Assembly: GCA_963576725.1 (NCBI GenBank)
Contig: OY755241.1
Location: 54,560,484 to 54,624,483 of the forward strand
Direction of reading: 5' to 3'
DNA length: 64,000 bases
From: Azorinus chamasolen
Lineage: Eukaryota; Mollusca; Bivalvia; Cardiida; Solecurtidae
The notes under the pieces were generated by a model that worked only from the letters and a program-made list of their open reading frames with translations, was not told the origin of the DNA and made no database searches. Of this stretch, positions 34,523 to 46,800 are shown piece by piece. The position numbers were made by a program, and so were the translations under genes. The stretch's first letter is position 1, and each line of letters begins with the position of its first letter.

Positions 34523-34742
34523 CCCTTCTCTTGCTGTTCACGTCAATATACTTTCCTGTAAATAGTAAAGACCCTGGCGAGACAGCTGCTACAGGAGCTG
34601 TCTCAAAGGTCCTGTGCTATTTACAAGTTGACTGTGCAACCAATGCAGTGATTGAACAGAGATATATTTGTAGATAGTGAACATATTTGTAATTATACAA
34701 CAGGACATTGGTAAAGAAGGAGAAATGTCAGCAAGAGAAGGG
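34523..34742. mobile_element. TTAA-flanked hairpin MITE, family 1
   Basis: TTAA on both sides, ends CCCTTCTCTTGCT / AGCAAGAGAAGGG, with the same centre. Confidence 0.85.
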
Positions 34743-35715
34743 TTAAGACCGTCCATGATATAGTGTGTGGCACACCTAGTTCCTAGTGAGATGTCTATTT
34801 AACCATTTCATGTTCACTATCCATGCAATAACATGGACATTTTGTAGCTCACGTTTCATAATGTAAAGTTTCAAGTGATATTTTTCCTCTGACAAAAACT
34901 ATTGAACCATATCTACATCATGTCATAAGAAAACGGAGTAGACCCTTATCAGAAAGGAGCCATCTGGTCTGGGTCTACTCTGTTTGCAAATGTGTTAAAA
35001 TGTGTTTATATGAAGGCAAGGGCGATATTTACTTATCTAATTTTCAACCAAGGTCGCTAGCTGGTTTTTTATCCTTAGCACGTCATGAGTGGATTTTTTA
35101 TTATTTTCTTTGCACAAATTATTCTCCAAAGGATAATAGGACAGCTATTTTATTGCCACAAGCATATAATAGCCACTGTCATGTGATATATATATAAAAT
35201 CGGTAAAATAATGTTTTGCAGAAGTAAATTAGTGTAGACTGGTTCATATTTGGCTGACTGAAATACTCACAATCAATGTTTTAGACCAAGCCTCTTTGAA
35301 TAAATCTACTTAAAAGATTTTGTTAGAGAAATGGATTCTTTCAGAATTGTGTAGTTTTGAAACCATTGTGATAATCAGAGCATTTGCACATATGGAGCAA
35401 ATGCTCTGTTTATCACAATGGTTTCAAAAAAGTGACTTTCACAGAGGTTCCAAAGGGCGTCAATATGAGAGAATGGGTTTAAGTGACGCAAAACCTCAAT
35501 GCATGTACAAACAAATAAATATGATTATTCTGTTTCTCATCATGAAAAATTCCCTTCGACACTTGTTCAGTAGATTATCGAACCTGTACCTGTACCAGAG
35601 ACGCATTTGCAAACAAAGAATACCTAGATTAGACGGCCCCTATATGAGCCATCTGATTAGTGTCTATTCCTTTTTTATAAGGCCATTATAAAAATCATTA
35701 ATCAATATTCATAAA

Positions 35716-35907
35716 CAGTAAAACCCCGCTAATGCGACCACCAAAAAGGGGCATAATTCTGGGTGGCAGAGGCAGGTAGTAGCTTAATGCAGGACGAAAG
35801 TTATGCAGAAAGCTCCTATAGGAGCTTTCTGCATAACTTTCGTCCTGCATTAAGCAACCACCTGCTTTAGACGACATCAGTGGCTGTTTATTAGCGGGGT
35901 TTCACTG
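35716..35907. mobile_element. TA-flanked hairpin MITE (GCGACCAC type)
   Basis: CAGTAAAACCCCGCTAATGC start, GCGGGGTTTCACTG end, perfect GAAAGCTCCTATAGGAGCTTTC centre. Confidence 0.82.
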
Positions 35908-36040
35908 TACATTGACATTGTTTTTTACATGAATATTCAGCTGATCAATTAAATCTAAAATACAGTAAAATAAGTACCATTATCGGTTTGTAAGACAGGT
36001 TCCTCTGGGAGCTGTCTGCATAACTTTCACTATGCATTAA

Positions 36041-36264
36041 CCCATTCCCTGATATTGACGACTTTTGACGACTCTGTAAAAGTTACTTTGGGAAACCATT
36101 GTGATGATTAAAAGAGCATTTGCTCCTATAGGAGCAAATGCTCTATTTAACACAATAGTTTCAAACTACAAATTCTGTTTTTTTTCCTTTTCTCTAGTTC
36201 ATGCTCCTTTTCGGTAGATTTATTCAAAGAGGCTGTATCTAAAAATAGCTTATGAGGGAATTGG
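36041..36264. mobile_element. TTAA-flanked hairpin MITE, family 4, nested
   Basis: TTAA both sides (36037-36040, 36265-36268), CCCATTCCCTGATA start. Central palindrome AGCATTTGCTCCTATAGGAG-type. It splits GCATTAAGCAACCAC of a TA-flanked MITE. Confidence 0.85.
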
Positions 36265-36808
36265 TTAAGCAACCACATGCCTAAAATGTTCTCAAATATA
36301 CCGTATTATTATAAGTGTAGACTGATTCATACTTGGCTGATTCATACTGGTTCATACTGACATCCCATGTTACAGACCAGGCCTCTTTGAATAAATCTAC
36401 TTTAAAGGTTTTGCTAGAGAAATGCATTAAGTATTGTCAAGAATAGCTCCTTTACTTCTCAACTAAACCCTATGCTATGACCTTTCTCTAGAAACGTCTT
36501 ATAGAGACGATTGTAAAGGGCATTCATGACAAGGGGTTTGGTGGAGAAATGACAATTTTTGTATTTGAGTCACTCGGAACACCTCAGCTATTTCTAACGA
36601 AATAGATATTCCGAACCCTGACGGAATATGGCGAGTAGTTACGATTGTATTTGAGTACGCACCTTTGTCTGTTGCTTATAAATACGGACTTTTGATGTTT
36701 TACTGTTCCTGGCTAGAGTTTGATATTTACAGCATGATAAAGTAGAGCAATTAATCCGTCACCTCATGAATATTCATGTAAAGATAATGACATCATTTAT
36801 ATTGAATG

Positions 36809-37162
36809 CAGTAGAACCTGTCTTAAGCGACCATTCATTTAATTATGATACCACTCTTAAAAGCAAGTTGTTGCTTAATGCAGGGTGAAGTGATACGGAA
36901 ATCCCCTATAGGAGCTTCAATTTTGTCCTGCATTAACCCATTCCCTCATAGATCCAACCACTTTGAATAAATCTACCAAAAAGGATCATTAACTAGAGAA
37001 AATGAAACTTAGGATGCTCTATTTATCACAATGGTTTCAACAGGTAATTATTACAGAGGCGTAGAAAGGCACATTTAGGGAGGAAATGGTTAAGCTACCG
37101 TCTGTTTTTAGAAATCCAGATTTAGACTTCTGTGTAATGACCGCTTAAGACTAGTTTTACTG
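36809..37162. mobile_element. TA-flanked hairpin MITE (CTTAAGCGACC type) with nested insert
   Basis: CAGTAGAACCTGTCTTAAGC start, CTTAAGACTAGTTTTACTG end. Interrupted by the TTAA element at 36937-37089. Confidence 0.72.
36937..37089. mobile_element. TTAA-flanked hairpin MITE, family 4, nested
   Basis: CCCATTCCCTCATAG start, GAGGAAATGG end, TTAA both sides. It splits a TA-flanked MITE (36809-37162). The first hairpin arm is deleted. Confidence 0.8.
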
Positions 37163-37204
37163 TAGTTTAATTTCTAATGTCATACTGACAATATTTCACC
37201 AATG

Positions 37205-37360
37205 TCAGAAACTGTAGGATCAGGCTTTTGATTGGTCAGATTTGAATTCTCAAGCTTTTGATTGGTCAGATATGAGCCAAAAGCTCAAATCTGACCAATC
37301 AAATACTTGAGAACGTTCTCAGACTCAACTAAAAGCTTTATAAGCATGGACCCAGATATA
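37205..37360. repeat. Long-arm foldback MITE, third copy
   Basis: Contains GATTGGTCAGATATGAGCC and complementary GGCTCAAATCTGACCAATC-type sequence, ending AAGCTTTATAAGCATGGAC. Confidence 0.6.
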
Positions 37361-37608
37361 TATTATTCTATTAGCAAAAAGAGCAGACCCTAAGGGTGAA
37401 GCGAACGAATATGGAATTATTTAAATTCCTTTAGGGATATTACGATATTACAGTAAGATATATTGACAATCGTGATACTTTATTAGCTGAATTTGTGTAA
37501 GTAAAATGTGGATGGTTAATGCAGGACATCATATAGGAGCTTTCTGTAATACGTTTGACCTGCAATACGCTTCACCTATAATTAGAGCTCTTTTTGATTG
37601 CCGATTAA

Positions 37609-37831
37609 CCCATTACCTCATAGGCTATTTTTAGATCCAACTTTTTTGAATAAATCTACCGAAAAGGAGCATTAACTAAAGAAAAGAAAAAAATAAGAAT
37701 TTTGTAGTTCTGAAACCATTGTGATAAATAGAGCAATTGCGACTTAGGGGCAAATGCTCTATTTATCACAATAGTTTCACAAAAAGTGACTCTTACAGAG
37801 GCGTAGAAAGGCGTATTTATGGAGAAAAGGG
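37609..37831. mobile_element. TTAA-flanked hairpin MITE, family 4, nested
   Basis: TTAA at 37605-37608 and 37832-37835. It splits the CCGATTAAGACAGGTTCTAC end of a TA-flanked MITE. Confidence 0.85.
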
Positions 37832-38244
37832 TTAAGACAGGTTCTACTGTAACGGTGTTTATTGCAAAATCTGTACAGTCAGATCTGTATAATTCCATAG
37901 GTAAATGACGTAGATCCTGATCAGAATGTGCCTACAGGGGTTTACTCAGGATCTGCTCTGTTTGAAAATGCGTGAACAGGGGTCTCTGATGCCCTTTCTA
38001 AACCGCAGGATGCGCTTTTGGAGAGTTATGAACCACTTCGTACGCCACATCTGTCAGGTTAAAGCCTGAACCGAGCATCTCGCAAGCGCCTTAGGAAGCT
38101 TTCTGCATCCTTATTCCCTGCATTAAGCTACAAATTGCCTGAACGATCCATAATATTATTTCCCATATGAGATCCCCGCCTTATTGTTTGTTTACAATCC
38201 AAGTGTTTACTTCATAGCCCTTTATTCCATACATACGCTTTTAA

Positions 38245-38482
38245 CCATTTCGGGGTCAACTTTCTAATAGTCGTCAGCAAACCACTTTTGTTAAATCATT
38301 TGGTAAACTAAGGAAATAAGATAAATAAATGCAGACGTCAAAGGAATAAAGCACAGATATAGAAGTAGAGTCTATGACAAAAAGTGAAGTTCATGATCAG
38401 ACGCCGCCTTGAAATGGTGGCGTCTGATCTGGGCCTGCACTATTTGTCGTGGTGCAGTTTTGCGACATTGGCGGTGAGAGGG
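38245..38482. mobile_element. TTAA-flanked hairpin MITE, family 2
   Basis: Left TTAA intact; the right is ATAA, a point change. Same internal order as the other copies. Confidence 0.75.
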
Positions 38483-38830
38483 ATAACAATTTCCCTGTTT
38501 GAAAATTCCTTTAAGAAAAAATGATAGTTTATTTATTAGCTAAATGTTTATAACGGTATATTACACTTCTTGTATTGGTAGAAACTATAGGGTCTGGTGT
38601 ATCATAATTTCATAAGCAAACAGGGTAGACCCTGACCAGGCGGCTCCTGTAGGAATTGTCTGAATTTGGTCTACTCTGTTTGCAAAGGCGAGTACCTTAA
38701 CTTAATCGATGTTTTCATTTTGTGACCTCAGTTTGAAGGTCTTATTTTAATTTTGCAAACGAAGTCGCGTGTTTGTTTCACTATCCACGTGTTTACCGAT
38801 AATCTTTTGCCCCATATATACGCCCTTTAA

Positions 38831-39071
38831 CCCTTTCCCTGTTCAGTATTCATGTATGAAATAATAACATCATGAATATTTATTAGCTAATTGTTTATAC
38901 GATAAGCTTTTCATGGAAACGTGTTGCTTTGACATAATCTGTAGAATCAGATCTATACCATGTCAAAAGCAAACAGTGCAGACCCTGATAGGACGGCTCC
39001 TATAGGAGCCGTCTGATCTGGGTCTCCTCTGTTTGCAAATGTGAGAAAAGGCGTTTTTATGAGAGAAAGGG
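38831..39071. mobile_element. TTAA-flanked hairpin MITE, family 3
   Basis: 241 bp, TTAA both sides, CCCTTTCCCTGTTCAG start, ATGAGAGAAAGGG end. Central palindrome GACGGCTCCTATAGGAGCCGTC between GTAGACC-type arms. This is the most numerous hairpin type in the window. Confidence 0.85.
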
Positions 39072-39079
39072 TTAACCTT

Positions 39080-39543
39080 TGTCATGATCAGGATATGCTC
39101 TATTTGCTTATGAAATGATATCGGTCTAATTATAAAGACTCCACAATGAGTGAAAAATATCATTATAAAGAATCAGCCTAACACTGTGTGTCTCAAACTC
39201 AATTTCTATATTTGTGCTTCGTTGCTTTGAAGTTTGCATTTATTCATCTCATTCCTTATTTTACGGAATGATTTAACAAAATTGGTTTGCAGACGACATT
39301 TAGAAATTTGGCACCGAAAGGGCAAATCCACATTCATTATGTTGTACATGGGTATCCGCGGAGTAAAGGCTTAAGTCAAGACTGGTTGACTGTAGTTCTA
39401 TTTTTTTTTAATCCGCGTCATCATGAACAAACATAAGATACTGGGTGAGCTTATCAGTATAATTTTAAATAACAACGAAAGCATCACCCAGATCGGCTTC
39501 ATTGAAATTTAGGTGGTCACAGTGAAAGATGTAAAACTTGAGG
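39080..39543. other. Upstream of gene B
   Basis: A truncated family 2 MITE (39190-39330) and then 200 bp of unique sequence. No TATA box; a promoter or upstream non-coding exon is not visible. Confidence 0.45.
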
Positions 39544-39874
39544 ATGGCCGTTGGAAAACTCATCGTTTTAACAGTTCTCTTGTTGCAAATCGGAAATGGC
39601 TGGGGTCAAGATCTTGCTGGTTCTGGTGGTCAAATAATTGGAACCATTTCGAATCTCGTTACATCGCTCAATTCGAATTCATCACAAATACAAAAGGCGA
39701 TGGACATAATGAAAGATCCTGGAGCATTTATGAAGACAATGCCCAATTCTGGTCAGGCCTTGGGCATGGTGATGAAGCTAAGAAATCTCACAGCCGGTAT
39801 TGGTGCCGACTGTATGGAACACATGATGGTGTTTATGCAGGGGCTGTATGGACAAGAAGACTGGGCTCTAAGAA
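39544..39874 (+). CDS. nrf-6-like: Gene B exon 1: signal peptide and start of NRF domain
   Basis: The ATG at 39544 precedes a Lys and a strong hydrophobic core, then a polar stretch (SLNSNSSQIQKAMDIMKDPG) and MKLRNLTAGIGADCMEHMMV, GQEDWALR. Donor GTAGGT at 39875 splits an ATG codon so that exon 2 continues RMVDAIGKPP, as expected for the family. No TATA box or clear promoter is seen upstream. Confidence 0.88.
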
Positions 39875-40807
39875 GTAGGTAGTTTATATACTTTAACTCT
39901 TTCGTCGCCATTGTCGCCTGTTGGCACCATTGAAAACATTGTAAAGAATATTTACAAAGAAAAGGAACAGTTTCAGAATTGTGTAGTTTGAAAAACATTG
40001 TGCTAAATAGAGTATTTGCTCCGTTTAATACTGTCCTGTACTGTCACCAGTTATTCTGTTAATAGTGCTCTGTTCTGTCACCATTCGTTTAGTGATGCAG
40101 ATATCTCTAAAATGTTTTGTGCTGAAATACAACTGGGTCCTGATAAGAGGCTTAGTTACAGCTGTTTGCAAATAACGAGATAATGGTTAATAAGTATATG
40201 TAGTCGATTTTTATAAAGAATGATAGCTTAATTCAAAACGTGACTCTTTCCTTAATATAAACGCCTTTTCACGTGTTTGCAAACAGAGTAGACCCAGATC
40301 AGACGGCTCCTGTAGGAGCCGTCTGATCAGGGTATCCTCTGTTTGCTTATAGAATGTGATAAAATGTTCCTTTTGTTTCTGAAATCATTAAAATATAACT
40401 AATTAATATAACTTTCGAATTTCATTATAGCTATTTTGTCCATGAATATTCATTAGGTATTGGAATTTGAAATAAATATAGGGAAGAGAAGGGTTTAAGT
40501 AACGTTCTTGCTGTCTGCATTAACCCATTGGCTATTTTAGATACAACCTCTTTTGAATAAATCTATCGAAAAGGAGCATTAACTAGAGAAAAGGACAGTT
40601 TTAGAAATTTATAGTTTGAAACCATTGTGATAAATAGAGCATTTGATCCGTTAGGAACAAATGCTCTATTTATCACAATTGTTTCAAAAAGTCATCAAAA
40701 GTCGTCAATATGAGGTAATGGGTTCAACTGTAATCTTAGATAAGAACCTAACACTAGACATCATTTTGTGTTGTGGTAGTAAGTGGGTGGGTTGTGGTGG
40801 TGGAGTG

Positions 40808-40841
<34 letters not shown>

Positions 40842-43800
40842 GGGGGGGGGGGGGTACTGCTGTGTGTACATGTATACAGTAAGGTCGAGCTAATCCATTT
40901 ACTCGACGTCTCATTTGGATGCAAACTGTTTGCATGGTAATCACAGACTGGCCCATTTCAGCCAACCTCATGGGGGATTACCTGCGACAGTGCTAAAACA
41001 CGCGGAACACCTCAGCTATTTTCTACGAAATATAAATCTATATTCCGAACCCTGGCGGAATAAGACGAGTAGTACGAATGTCCTGAAAAATCAAAGTGGA
41101 ATCGTTAAATGATAAAGTCCATTTAGTTCGATAGACATAGAAGTGCTGCATAATGTTAGAGGACACACTCTGCAGACCCTGATAAAGGGATCCCAGATGA
41201 GTGCTCAGTGTGCAAAAGCAAACATATTCCTTTCCCCGTTCCAAATTACATTGTATTTAAATATACATGGCAGACAGAGCCAAACTGTTCTTGACCATAT
41301 ACTATTGTAATTATATAGCTAATTAACATCCATTTATACAGTAGAATCTTCCGTAAGCGGATTTCAAACAGATGTCTGACTCCAAGGTTATAAAGCCTTT
41401 TGCTTGAGTCTGAATTCATTCTCTTGAAAGCATCTGATTTGTCAGATTATTGAGAATGATCTTAGAAGCTTTATTATCCTGGACCCTGATTATGGGTCTG
41501 TTTAAAACGGCAGGTGGTATGCAGGAGCTTTCTGCATTACGTTTGCCATGCAATAAGCAACCACCTGCTTGGGCAGAATGCTATGCCTAATAAATGACAG
41601 ATACTGCCCTACAATATTTTTTATTAATTGGTCCAATGAGTATTAGGTCAAAACAATGCCATATATCCTTTTACTCCATGAATATTCATATGAGAAATAA
41701 TGACATCATAAATATTAATCAGATGAAGTTCGAGTTATCCGAGTACGAAATATCGAAATTCAACTGTACTTTGAGGTTACAGAGGTGCGAGTTATCCGAT
41801 TTCTAATCTGAGCAATTTCTCAAAATCACAGCGTATTGAAGGTCTAAAGTAATGCGTAGTGATACTTTTTAGAACAATTCTGTATTCAAGTTATTGGAAG
41901 GACCGAACTTTTACTTTGAGTTATCCTTAAGTTAGAGTTATCCGAATTCGAGATATCGAGGTTCAACTAATACTGAAATCCTTCCGTTGGATCTCAATTA
42001 TGAGCTACAATTATCTATGCCAGAAAATACGATATGTACATAAGTAGACCCTCTCCACATTTCTGTTTAATCCTTTCTCTAACGAATATTTATTAATAAA
42101 TTAGCTATTTCATAAAATATTCATTAACTTTATTTTATATGTTAAAAATTAAAATTGACGACTTAGACAAAACTCTTGAACAAGATCTATATAGTATATA
42201 ATGTCATAAGGAAACTGAACAGACCATGTCAGACGGCTCCTATAGGAGCCGTCTGATCTGGGTCTACTCTGATATGGGTCTACTATGTGTCAAAGGCGCT
42301 TTAACCCTTTCTCCGCGACAAATAGTGCAGTCCCAGATCAGACGTCGCCTTTTCAAGGCGGCGTCTGATCAGGGACTTCAATTTTTGTCTCAATCTCTTT
42401 TCCTATATCTGTGCTTTATTCCTTTGAAATTTGCATTTATTTATCTCATTTCCTTATTTTACCGAAGGATTTAACAAACTTGGATCGAAGATGACAATCA
42501 GAAATTTGGTACCGAAAGGGTTAACACATTCCCTAATGATGACGCCTTTTGACGCCTCTGTAATAATCATTTTTAAAACAATTGCTAATGCTCTATTTAT
42601 CACAGTGGTTTCGAAACTTCAATTTTCTAAACTGTTCTTTTTCTCTGATAAATGTTCCTTTTATTCAAAGAGGTCGGGTCTAAAATAGAATAGAATGAAT
42701 TTGAAGGAAGGACGGTTTCACTTTGACCAGAATGTCTTTGGTTACATAATGGTTTGGATACAGTTTGCATACTTTTATGCCGGGTAGCGGCGTCTCACTC
42801 ATGCAACTCTTTAATGGCTTGACCTCAGTGAGGTACATTTTTAATGCATTTGTAAACTAAGTAGACCCATCTCGCACGGTTCCTGTAGGCGCCGTCTGGG
42901 CAAGGTCAGCACTGTTTCCAGATTCTGCAGTGTATACCATGGCTAAAATCTGTGTCAATATACCATTATTGTAAACTTACCAGCTTGTGAATTATGTCAT
43001 GAATATATTTTAGGTAAAAGGTTAACAATTGCCCCGTAGTCATTTCCCTGTTCAATATTCATGGAACAAATGATGACATCATGGATATAAATGAGCATAA
43101 GTATTTTAACTTTCTCCCATAGGCTATTTTTAGACCCAACCTCTTTGAATTAATCTACCGAAAAGGAGCATTAACTATCGAAAAGGAGAATGTTAGAATT
43201 GTGTAGTTTTGAAACCATTGTGATAAATAGACCATTTGCTCCTATGGGTCAAATGTTCTATTTATCACAATGGTTTCACTTCGCGCTCAGGAAATACGGA
43301 ATCCAAAACCGTCATACAAACCCGTACACTCTGCCGAAACACCGTGTAACTAATATTATATGAAGGAAGTGTTTTCGACCCAGATCAGACGGCGCCTGTA
43401 GGAGTCGTCTGATCAGGTTATCATCGAGATCTATTCTGCTTGCTTATAACATTATATATATTTTTTTTATCTAATTCTATACTCTATTTCACTGTCAACA
43501 TTTTCTTTATTAATAATGCTGTAAAATAGTTCGGCTTATTATCATTCATTAATATTCATGATGTCATTATTTCTTACATGAATATCAGTTGCCATTTTTT
43601 TGTCTAATTAATATCCATGCTGCCATTTTTTAATATTCACTGAGTTAAAGGTTCACGTTACCCACGTGTCTTCATAAAGTGGTAGCTTTAGCTCGGGTAT
43701 TTTACTTATACAGTAAAACCTCTCTATAACGGCCACTAAATTACATCAAGTATTATTTCGTGTTACAGGCAGGTGGTTGCTTAAAGCAAGGTGAAAGAAA

Positions 43801-46800
43801 AACATAACGCTCCTATAGGAGCGATCTGTTTTATTTTTACCTTGCTTAAAGCAGCCACCAGCCCTAAATACCAACTAGTTCACACAATTTAGTGGCCGTT
43901 ATAGAGAGGTTTTACTGTACTTAAATACTAAAATCGTCATTTCCACACCAAAGCCCCTGGTTTAGTGGAGAAATAAAGAAGTTATTCTTGAAAATGTTTC
44001 AATGTATGCATTTGGATATCTGGGTCCACGCTTATAAAACTTTCAGTTGAGTCTGAGTTCGTTCTCAAGTTTTTGATTGGTCAGATTTGAGCCATTGGCT
44101 CAAATCTGACCAATCAAAAGCTTGAGAACTCAAATCTGACCAATCAAAAGAATGTTATTTGGACCTCTGTTATGCTGAATGTCTTCGCTTCAGTGGTTGA
44201 CGCCATTGGAAAGCCGCCGAGTGGATTGATGGGTTACAAACTTTTGTGGATTGGCGACTGGGAAGAGTGTGTAGGAACAAAGGCAGTCGTCTACAAGAAC
44301 GTGTCAGACTCTGTTCTGACCTCTAATCCATTTTCAGGGAAATACTGTCCTGTCAAATTCCCAGTCCAGGTAAGCAATTTCACTCTAACTGTAAGAAATA
44401 TTTAAGTAAGAGGACTGTTTATTGTGGTATTGTGAACACGTGGGGGACGGGCATGCAGATACAAATCTATATCAGTTCAAAAGCAAACTGAGTAGACACT
44501 GATCAGACGGTTCCTTTAGAGCCGTCTGATATGGGTCTACTCTGTTCCTCGCAAAAGTGTCAAATGGCGTCTTTATTTGGTAAACGGTTACATTATTATT
44601 ATCTGTATATAGATTACCTATACGTACAGTTTGAACCCTGATGACAAATTAAAATACATCGTATCTTATCTGGGTATAAACTATCTACACACGTAATTAC
44701 GAATTAGCCGATGAAGTTCCAAAGCATATCCACACATCGTCAGAATCCAACCTGTTCTACGCTGTTTGCAACTGTTTTATATGTTGAAAGAAGTAAATTA
44801 ACCCTTCGCTGGCTATTTACGTCAATATACCTACCTGTAAATAGTGAAGACCCAGATGAGACAGCTCCTGCAGGAGCTGTCTCATCAGGGTCTGAACTAT
44901 TTACAAGTTGATTGTGCAACCAGTGCACTCCACAGTAGTGATTGCACAGCGAAATACTTGTACACAGTGAAGAAATATGTAATTATACAACAGGGCATGG
45001 GTAAAGAAGGAGACATGTATTTTAAAATTCAGCAAGCGAAGGGTTAAAGTATGTCGAAAAACCGTTCCAAGCCGACCACACTCGAAAATAAGTTTAAACG
45101 CCAGACTTTAGGTTTAAACCAAGTCTTTAAATATAAGGTTCAGACTTTAAGAGTAAATGTCAATCTTTAAGTAAAAACGTTTGACCTTAAGTGTAAACGC
45201 TAGACTTAAGGTATAAACGTCAGTCTTAAATTATAAATGCCAGTATGTAAGTAAAAACGTCAATCTTTAAGTGTAATGACCAGTGTTTAAGCATTAACTT
45301 CAATTTTTAAGTATAAAGGTCAATATTTAAGAATAAACGACAGTCCTTAAGTATATTATTAGTTGCACGGCTATTTGATAAGTGTAAAGGTCAATATTTA
45401 AGAATAAACGACAGTCCTTAAGTATATTATTAGTTGAACGGCTATTTGACAAGTATAAAAGTCAATATTTAAGAATAAACGACAGTCTTTAAGTATATTA
45501 TTAGTTGCAAGGCTATTTGATAAGTATAAAGGTCAATATTTAAGAATAAACGACAGTCCTTAAGCATATTATTAGTTGCACGGCTATTTGACAAGTATAA
45601 AGGTCAATATTTAAGAATAAACGACAGTCTTGAAGTATATTATTAGTTGCACGGCTAATTGACAAGATACGGCGTGCCATGACCGGTGTGGATGGTGTAT
45701 TTCCTGAGGCATAGCTCAATGCGACATTCCCACTCTACGTCGTCATTGTTCAATGAATAATATTATGCCGCAACTTAACAGGCATGCAATTCAAAATTTC
45801 AAAACTGATCAGTGTGAAACGAAGCACATTTCATTCATTTAAAAAAGAATGTTTTATTTAATACGAACGTATTGAAAAAGTTATGTTGAATAACATAAAT
45901 CAGATCTAGAGTTATTTTTGCTGGATAATAACTTGGACAGGGCCAGTTTCGGAGCCACTTACCAGTGTCTTATGTGCATCCGAGTGGATTGTGTATTCAT
46001 CCTGACAGATTGGCGGCTTTTTGTTTGAAAGACGGGCATTTATCTTTAAATATCAACATGCATTTAAACTTGAACTTTAGTCTTTAAACCTATATATACT
46101 TGCGTTTGTACTGAAAGACTAACACTCATATTTAAAAACCGTTTGTATCTATACTTGAAGACTGGTGTTTAACTGTTTATACTTATAAACTGTCGTTTAT
46201 ACTTAACAACTAAAATTTACACTTGAATACTGTCCTTTATACTTAAAGACAGACGTACATTTGTTTTTAAAGAATAACATTTTTACCTTTCCTGCATGAA
46301 TATTCATGTAAGAAATAATGACGTCATGCATATTGATTAGATTACTGTGTTATACTGGCACATGGACACGTGAAGTTTCTAGCCATGACACATACTTTAT
46401 AATTATATCTATATTATATCATGAGCAAAAAGAGCAGACCTTGATCAGACGGCTCCTACAGGCGAAGAAGGCGTATTTATGTGTTGCACTTTTAATTACT
46501 ACTCATGAACAGACTCAATAAACCGAGTCTGCAATTTTCCCTTTTAGCATTGCTACTCTTGCTTTCGAAAGATCTCCCACTTTCAGAATATATTTAAACC
46601 TACATTCTATGAATTGCAGTGTTTAAACCTACAGTATTTATGAATTGCAGTGTATAAACCTACATTATTTATGAATTGCAGTCTTTAAGCCTACAGCATT
46701 TATGAATGGCAGTGTATAAACCTACAGTACTTATGAATTGCAGTGTTTAAGCCTACGGTATCTATAAATTGCAGCCTTTCAGTATAAACGCCAGTCTTTA

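Noticed and set aside
39513..39878. Alternative overlapping frame starting at 39513
   Set aside because: It runs in a different frame over exon B1; only the 39544 frame gives a signal peptide and joins to exon B2 with family motifs.
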